NCBI RefSeq assembly: GCF_000001735.4
Contig: NC_003075.7
Span: 16,741,001 to 16,805,000 of the forward strand
Direction of reading: 5' to 3'
DNA: 64,000 bases
From: Arabidopsis thaliana
Taxonomy: Eukaryota; Streptophyta; Magnoliopsida; Brassicales; Brassicaceae
This document shows, piece by piece, positions 55,224 through 64,000 of the stretch. Positions within the stretch are counted from its first letter, which is position 1. Each line of letters opens with the position of its first letter. The notes beneath the pieces were generated by a model. It saw only the letters and a program-made list of their open reading frames with translations, made no database searches and was not told the DNA's origin. The position numbers were made by a program, and so were the translations under genes.

Positions 55224-55431
55224 TTGAAAGTTTACGGATTTGTTCTATGGATTCTGCAAATGGTAAATGGTAATAAAGAGATTCGTAACTGAAAGTTTGA
55301 AACTTTTTTTTCTCCCCACATGAAGAAGACGAAACAGAGAGAGATGATTATTACTGCACAAAGTAAAAAGACAACAACAAATCCACATGAATATTACACA
55401 AACTTTTTATCTCAACAAGTCTTTCAGTTTC

Positions 55432-58071
55432 TCACTCGTTTTTAGCAGCTTCAGCTTGTCTAGCTCCAACAGAAAAGAACTCTGTGATGACTTCAAGTGG
55501 CATGCCTTTAGTTTCCGGGACTTTAATGAACACAAAGACCCATGAAATGCAACATACGATTGCGTACATTCCAAACACACCAGCTAGTCCAATGGATTTG
55601 AGCAGCACGGGGAGACTGTAAGTGACGATTATGTCACAGATCCAGAAGGTGAGTGCGCAGATGGCGATGCAGATTCCGCGGACTCGAGTTGGAAAAATCT
55701 CTGAACAGAGGATGTTTGGAGCAGGACCGAAACCCATCACGAAGAAGCAGAAGTAGAGCACAACGCTTACGGTTGATAAGACCGCGTGCACAATGCTGTT
55801 CATGTGAACAAGATTTGAGATTACTAAAACCAATAGAGATGCTATCAGGATTGGTATCGTGGTGAGAAGCAAGGTCCTGCAAATATAAAATAAAAGACAT
55901 TTCATAACGCATTTTAGCTTGTTTCGTTTATGTGTATTGTAAGAACAAAGGAAATTTAAGTTTTAATCACCTTCGACCAGAAAGATCCATGAGCCTCATT
56001 GCAACAGCTATTGCAGGTAACATCACAAAGGTTGTCAATGCACTTATAAGTAAGGATGCTGAGGAAGAACTAATCCCCATGTTCGATAGTAGGATCCCGA
56101 CACCCGCCTGCTCAAGGATTTGCGGTGTGTAGTAAAGAACTCCGTTGATGCCTGAGAACTGCATTTCCAAGAGGAAGCAGGAAAACATAGAATTAGCATA
56201 AACCGCATTATTTCTTCTGTGATTCACTAATTTTGATGTGGCTATCTAGACTACCTGCTGAAGTATTTGAAGTCCAACTCCTACGACTAATGCACGCTTG
56301 ACTCCAGGATCATGAAGATCATGCCAAATTGACCCTTTAGTTGTTTCGGATGGATGTACCATAGCAGGACCAATTGTATGTTCTTTGAGAAGGTCTTTGG
56401 AATAAAGAGCTGGTTGGCTAACCAAAGCAGACGCTTGTACAAAATCTGCCTCACCGGTTCCATCACCACCAGGCAATGAAACAATTGAGCCACGTCGAGA
56501 TCCTGGGAAACCTTCTTGATGCAAGTATATCCGTTTAAACCCACCTTCTTTCTGTCCCGATTCATCTTCTCTTTCCGTCCATTTCCATGCCACTTGCCAT
56601 CCACCTCCAATCCCCATACTACCCGCTCCTTCCCCTTGAGCTCCCTGCACTTGACTTCCATGTCTGAAGGTAGAAAGAGTTCCATGAGCAGTGTGAGGCA
56701 TGTCTTTCTCCATGCTTGTCGTTTGACGTGAGATCAACGGAGAATGAAGATCATCTTCAGAATCATCTCCATGGTCGGATGGATAATCCTCACCTTCTCC
56801 AACAAGATTCTCTTCATCCCAATCTTCATGTCTTGGTTGATTCCCTCCAACACTGAACATACTCCCAAAATGTGGGAACAAGGCACTCCTCATGCTTCCA
56901 GTGTCCGGCATCTTCTCGTGAACGCTCCCAAACAGTGTGACAAGAGGATCAATCAATGAGCCTTGCCTCCTGCTCATTGTACTTCCATGGCGAGACAAAA
57001 CACTCATAGTGCTTCCTCCTTTGACTGGCCTAGCAACCCAACTCAGCCCTTCTTCTGCACCATATAACTTAATTTGATCCTTATCCACAGCTATATCATG
57101 ATCATCAGTAACTTCATCCGCGGGACCAATTATATATTCCTCTATGGTTGTTTCACCTCCAATTCCAAGACCCTCAACCAACAAAGCCATCTCACCTATA
57201 CATTGCCACATAAGAACATTCAATAGAAAAGATTGGTTTCATTGAAAGAATTAGAGTCAGAACGATTTAAGACTAACCAGACACATCTTCGCGACCACGC
57301 AGTCTCTGAAGAACCCGCTTTGCTTCAAGCATTCGACCTTTGCTCACGAGCCACCTTGGGGACTCGGGCAAGAAGAAGACCGTGAGGAAGAAAAAGACAA
57401 GGGAAGGGATGAAAAGGACACCAAGCATCAATCTCCAGCTAGGTGATGGCATCAACGACATTCCGAAAACCATACAGTAAGATAAGAACATCCCTCCAGA
57501 GCCAGTGAACTGCGGTAGCGTATTCAACAGTCCCCTAATCTCAGGTGGTGCAGTCTCAGATATATAAATAGGAACAAGTGTGACCACAAGACCAACCCCA
57601 AATCCATCTAACAACCTTCCTAAGAGCAACACATAAACATTCGGAGACCATAGCATTACTAGAGAACCAACAAAGTAGAGAATTGAGGACAATATTAGCA
57701 TGGGACGGCGACCAAGCCAATCAGCTACCCCTCCAGAGCATGTTGTAATCAGAGTAGCACCAATAAGTGACATCGCCACAATTAGACCTTCCACTGATGG
57801 ATTACTCTCCAAATTAAACTCCTTTTTTATGTACAACACAGCTCCTGCAGAGTACCCAAAGAAAACTTAAAATCCATCACACAAGCAAAAGAGATAAGCT
57901 AAAAGATCTGTGAATTGTATCCATAAAAATCCTGACTTTATCGATCCTAAATTTCATAAACAGAATTATGGATACAGAAGATAATCAATCACCTGCAATA
58001 GTTGCGTTATCCCATCCTTGTAACAAGTTGCCAACAGCAGCAGCAATAGCAACAAGCACAGCTCCACTCAT
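55432..58071 (-). CDS. TMT2: Tonoplast sugar transporter TST2 (TMT2)
   Basis: Five exons in transcript order: 58071-57993, 57844-57278, 57195-56255, 56158-55971 and 55876-55432. They encode 739 residues. It is a major-facilitator sugar porter with twelve membrane segments in two halves, each with loop motifs: DWLGRRPM and PESPRWL in the first half, DLSGRRT and PETKGMP in the second. The halves are split by an unusually long hydrophilic loop (about residues 215-500) rich in Ser, Gly, Asp and Glu, the mark of the tonoplast monosaccharide/sugar transporter group. These proteins load glucose and sucrose into the vacuole in exchange for protons. An acceptor-like TTTTCAG about 100 bp upstream of the ATG suggests a leader intron. 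It is At4g35300; annotated isoforms differ slightly in length. Confidence 0.94.
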
Positions 58072-61000
58072 AATTCCGTCTTCTATCTTTTATCAAGAAA
58101 TCTGAAGAGAATTTCGCAAAAACAGAGTCACTGATCAACGACGATGAGTGAGTGAAACAAAATCCACCTGAAAATTCGAAAATCAGACACAATCACTTGG
58201 TGAGCTAAAAGATAAAACAGAGAGAGATAACACCAAAAAGCATGACCTAAGACTATAACAAACCCTTTAGTGACGTAAAAGACACATACCCAAAGGAGTT
58301 CTAGAAAAAAAAAACAGAGGTGAAACCTCAGATGTCAAAATCAAAACTTTGAATAAAATTTGACTACTTTTTATCTCTACCAAGTAGAAGAGAAAGTAAG
58401 AAAGTACGAGAGAATATGATATACAGAGAGAGAGATGAAAACTAGGGTTAGCAACTTGGAATTGGAGGCAGAAGAAGCCACTATCAGTGAGCCGCTGCTT
58501 CAATGGCGTCACTAAGCAATCATAAAGCATTGTTTACCCTTTTGGTTTAAATCAAAAAAAAAGAAAACGAAAGCTAGATTTCGAAGTAACCGTGAGAATA
58601 TAAAAATGAATACTTTTTTTTTTTGTGCGGAAGGACAGTGAACAGAGAGAGAAGCCTATGGGATTAGTGACACCTGCCGTTTTGCTCCTGTCCTCTCAAA
58701 CCACGTATGTGTATTGTGTGTGTATGTCTCTCTTCTCTTTCTCGTGTTTGCGTACAGAATTTTTTCAGAGAATTAAGTACATCTTTAAATTTTGTTATCT
58801 TTTCGATTTGGGTCCACGAGTTTATTCACGGGCCTATACAATCAAATTAATATCTCGAAATGTTTCTGCTTTTTACCATCTTCGCTTTCATGAAGTAAAG
58901 GTAAAAACGGATATTAATTTGGGATTTTGTATGTAAAAAGATGAGTTTAATGTCGGCATAATTGGGGAAAAATATTTGGTGTTTTTTTGTAAATATGAAA
59001 CAAATATAGGATTGGTTTTTGAAATCTTAGATTCATTGGGACTTATACGAGAAACTAGAGATAAATATCTGAGTTTTCTGAAAACAAAGTTATTGGTAAA
59101 GTAAAGTTTAGTTTGTTTACATCCGGAAAGCATCTTCAAATCATTTCAACTTTACATAATTAATCAAGAAAGAAAGAAACAATGCAATAATGGAGAATAA
59201 TGTCCAAAGTCCAAATACAATGAGACACTTTAACTTTAGTTAATTGTGAGTCGTATTCGTATGTTACAATATAATGAATAGTTTTTTCTTCTTCACTTTA
59301 CTATTCTTCTTACAGATTAAAAGGGAAGAAAAAGAATGTATAAAAAATCATATTGAGTTTTTTTTTTTTTTAGAACCGAGTACCAAATTCGATATACAGT
59401 CTCTAATTCTAAATGAATAACATTAACAAATTTTGATCAACGAAAAACAAACCATGTGACTACGACAACTACTGGTTTTCTGAAAATAAATATCTATCGT
59501 CCGTATATCAAAACTTGATATGTATAAAACAAAAGATATATTGTTAAACGTCGTTGTTAAAGTTCGTATATTTGACCGCAAAGATTACCATAAATGTATT
59601 TAGAACATAGGAAAAACATCTAATTGGTTAATAAATATTTATGACTCCATATTTCTTAGATATTTTCCGGAAATGAACGTAGTACAAGCGTTATGTTTGG
59701 AACTACAGTACACACCACAGAATATAAACACGCAATAGAATCTTTTTTCATAGACTTTGAAAGTTATGGCATGTGAATGCGAATATATAAAGATTCTTGT
59801 CCACATCCTCAATTAATCATCATCATTGCTTCTTAAAAATTCCGTAGAATGAGGAGAAACGTACCATTTATGTTTACTGGTAGTAGTGATTACTGATTTA
59901 AGATATTATTCTTGGGAAAGAAACATCTAGTAACAACATTTTGAAAAGAAAAAAATCAGAATGATTATTACGGAAAAATGAAAAATTCAATAACGTTATG
60001 TTTGTCACCAAACTAATGTTAAAACGAATTCAAACCAAGTTGGAGAGATGTTACAGGACAGTTTTGCTAAAAAAAATCAGCCAGCACATTGATACAAAAC
60101 CCAAAATATAATTTTGCTTGTGTACGTGGAGGTGTCAAATTTGATTCAGTCTTGTGAAAATGTCAATTTGATAGCGTTTATAATTAAAATTTTCGGTTCT
60201 TTTTTTTATCTGGAATTGAAATGTGTAATATGTTATCATTTTAGGCCTTATTGTAAGGTCTAAAGTCTAAAACAATACAATAATACGGCCTTTGGGGTGT
60301 CTGAATTTTGTATTTGAACATTGGGCTGGATCAGTGAATAAACAAGGCCCAAAAGTAAAACTTATTAGGGATTATGTGCGGGGCTCCAGAAAGTTGCAAT
60401 ATATGGAAAAGTCAATCTCTTACGTCATAATAGTCAGTGACGCCATAATACTGTTTAAATATTTGGCATATCTTTATCTTAAGAAAAAATCTCAAGAGAT
60501 TACTATTCTTTCTGATAGGAGATTGAATGAACGGTTGCTTCTTTTACAAGTAGATCACATGTATTTAAATTAGTCTTCTCATACGACGAGAATAAAACCA
60601 TCGTGCTTAATACTTAAATTTTTTTACAATTAACGGTAACTAGTAAAACCAGAAATGCATTTTGATTTTGTACAAACCAACATTCTAATTTTAGTTTTTT
60701 TTTTCAATTACAATTTAAACGATAAACAAAAGAGAAACTGGTTTAAATTTAATAATGCAAAAGCAGAAGAAAGAAGGTGAGAGGAAACAGCGGAGAGAGA
60801 CAGAGTCAGAGAGGTGTAGAAGTAGTAGCTGGTGAGCACTAATAAAAGACCTTTCTTCGCTCAATCGCCGCCGTAAAATAAAACACCATCACATTCTCAT
60901 CCAACGAATCTAATCTATCCGACCAAACCAAAGCTCTTAAAAAATCTATTTTTATTCTTACTTCAATCTCTGAAATAAATAAACATAAAATATTGTAGCT

Positions 61001-61120
61001 TTCCTTTGTTGTTCGACTTTTCTCTTTTGTCTCCCCTAAATTTAGTTTCTCCTTTTAAGTCAGATTCCTTCCTAATCCCATTCTTTCAGTCTTCTCTTTC
61101 GCCCTTCTGAGTTCAACAAC
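58072..61120. other. Divergent intergenic region between TST2 and CPK5
   Basis: About 3 kb containing both promoters, since the genes diverge. The TST2 leader occupies the left 0.4 kb. A CPK5 leader with CT-rich tracts begins near 60950. An open frame of 93 codons at 60292-60573 begins without an ATG and resembles nothing known. No RNA gene or transposon end was found. Confidence 0.45.
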
Positions 61121-61122
61121 TG

Positions 61123-61346
61123 GTAACTAGATCCTCTTTTTGCTTTACTTCATTCTCTGTTTTGTTATTCCTTTAAAAGATCCATCGAAACTTCTTAGCT
61201 CTTTGTCTTTTTTTTGGTTATTTTGACTCTTTGATCTGATGTGGGTTTTGCGTCTTTCTTTACTTGTGGTATTGTTAAAGTTCGTTACTTTGTTCTCGTT
61301 TAGCTTCTTGTATTTGGTCTAATTTAAGTCTTTTGACTTTTGACAG
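61123..61346 (+). other. Inferred 5' UTR intron of CPK5
   Basis: A donor at AACTG|GTAACTAG (61123) and an acceptor at TTTTGACAG|TGTT (61346) enclose a T-rich sequence. It is inferred from splice sites only. Confidence 0.45.
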
Positions 61347-61356
61347 TGTTATCTCT

Positions 61357-61422
61357 ATGAACAGTTCCTTTGATGAAGAACACAAAGTGAAAGTTGCTGT
61401 CTTTATAACCAGGATTTGGTAA
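61357..61422 (+). promoter_or_regulatory. Upstream ORFs in the CPK5 leader
   Basis: An ATG at 61357 opens a 21-codon frame ([21 protein letters not shown]) closing with TAA at 61420-61422, only 13 bases before the CPK5 ATG. A second ATG at 61373 opens an overlapping five-codon frame ending at 61390. Both lie after the inferred leader intron, so they should be in the mature mRNA and could lower translation of CPK5. Confidence 0.5.
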
Positions 61423-61435
61423 TTCCCATTGTTTC

Positions 61436-63628
<2,193 letters not shown>

Positions 63629-64000
63629 AGGTTGTTTTCCCCGGTGTTTAATATGTTAGTGCGATCGTGACTGCGAAAATGTTCTTATTCATGGAATCAA
63701 CAACCTCAATGCTCACCACCTAGAAGGCGATGAAAGAAGACCAAACCGGATTCATACCTGTGGATGGTTCGAGTTTTGTTTAACGACTGTGTGATTAATC
63801 GTCAAGTAGTTTTGGAGGTTTTTTCTTTACCTCTTTGTTGTTTGTTCATTATGGCCATTGTTGAAGTTAGTGAGCTTTGTTCATCATCTGCCATTGTTAA
63901 ACTTTGTTCACTTGTATTTGAAAAAAACAAAAATGTCTTTGTATGTTGTGTGATTTCTAAGCATTTTTACTTTGAAAATCTATTTCTTCTTTTCTAGACG
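63629..64000. other. 3' UTR and flank of CPK5
   Basis: Sequence following the CPK5 stop. The open frame at 63764-63997 begins without an ATG and resembles nothing known. T-rich stretches are typical of a plant 3' UTR. Confidence 0.5.

Noticed and set aside
60292..60573. A 93-codon frame in the TST2-CPK5 spacer
   Set aside because: Begins without an ATG, no recognisable domain, and the AT-rich composition matches the spacer.

Overview
The window is nuclear DNA of a flowering plant. It is AT-rich with compact genes, short GT-AG introns and long AT-rich spacers. I recognise the ordered gene set as Arabidopsis thaliana chromosome 4, roughly loci At4g35190 to At4g35310. That identification comes from remembered protein families and gene order, not from a search. 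Every exon chain below was built by hand from splice sites, and each spliced length is a multiple of three.

Layout. 1-5700 is a spacer holding a ~350-bp direct repeat (two copies) and a relic of a DUF241 gene. 5724-7090 (+) is LOG5, a cytokinin-activating enzyme. 8142-11180 is a head-to-head pair of DUF241 genes with a decayed third copy and repeated flanks between them. 11636-12966 (+) is a secreted cyclase-family protein. 13765-13930 is a U6 snRNA-type transcription unit with an internal deletion. 14325-17041 (-) is BSK1. 20479-23324 (-) is a DUF630/DUF632 protein. 23.3-30.4 kb is a gene-poor spacer. 30401-32269 (-) is HCF244, 33494-35233 (-) is IDH1 and 36657-39824 (-) is NLP2, with a spliced leader carrying an AUG-UAG element. 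40.5-46.4 kb is a second gene-poor spacer. 46429-47283 (-) is DAZ2. 49290-52461 (+) is GLR3.2. 52.9-54.4 kb is repeat-rich, followed by an unresolved small locus. 55432-58071 (-) is TST2. 61436-63628 (+) is CPK5, with two upstream ORFs.

The genes form no operon-like system. From established knowledge, the gene order matches a block on chromosome 2 (IDH2, NLP1, DAZ1, GLR3.1, CPK6 and relatives) left by the last Brassicaceae whole-genome duplication. Several genes act in signalling: BSK1 in brassinosteroid and immune signalling, CPK5 in calcium and immune signalling, GLR3.2 as a calcium-permeable channel, and NLP2 in nitrate response. I take their proximity as inherited order rather than a functional cluster.

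I found no undescribed multi-gene system. The points most worth a second look are the U6-type unit with a deleted internal stem-loop, the three-copy DUF241 array with a more distant relic, the minimal AUG-UAG uORF of NLP2, the CPK5 uORFs, the repeat cluster at 53.0-54.4 kb with the unassigned locus beside it, and short tandem repeats upstream of DAZ2.
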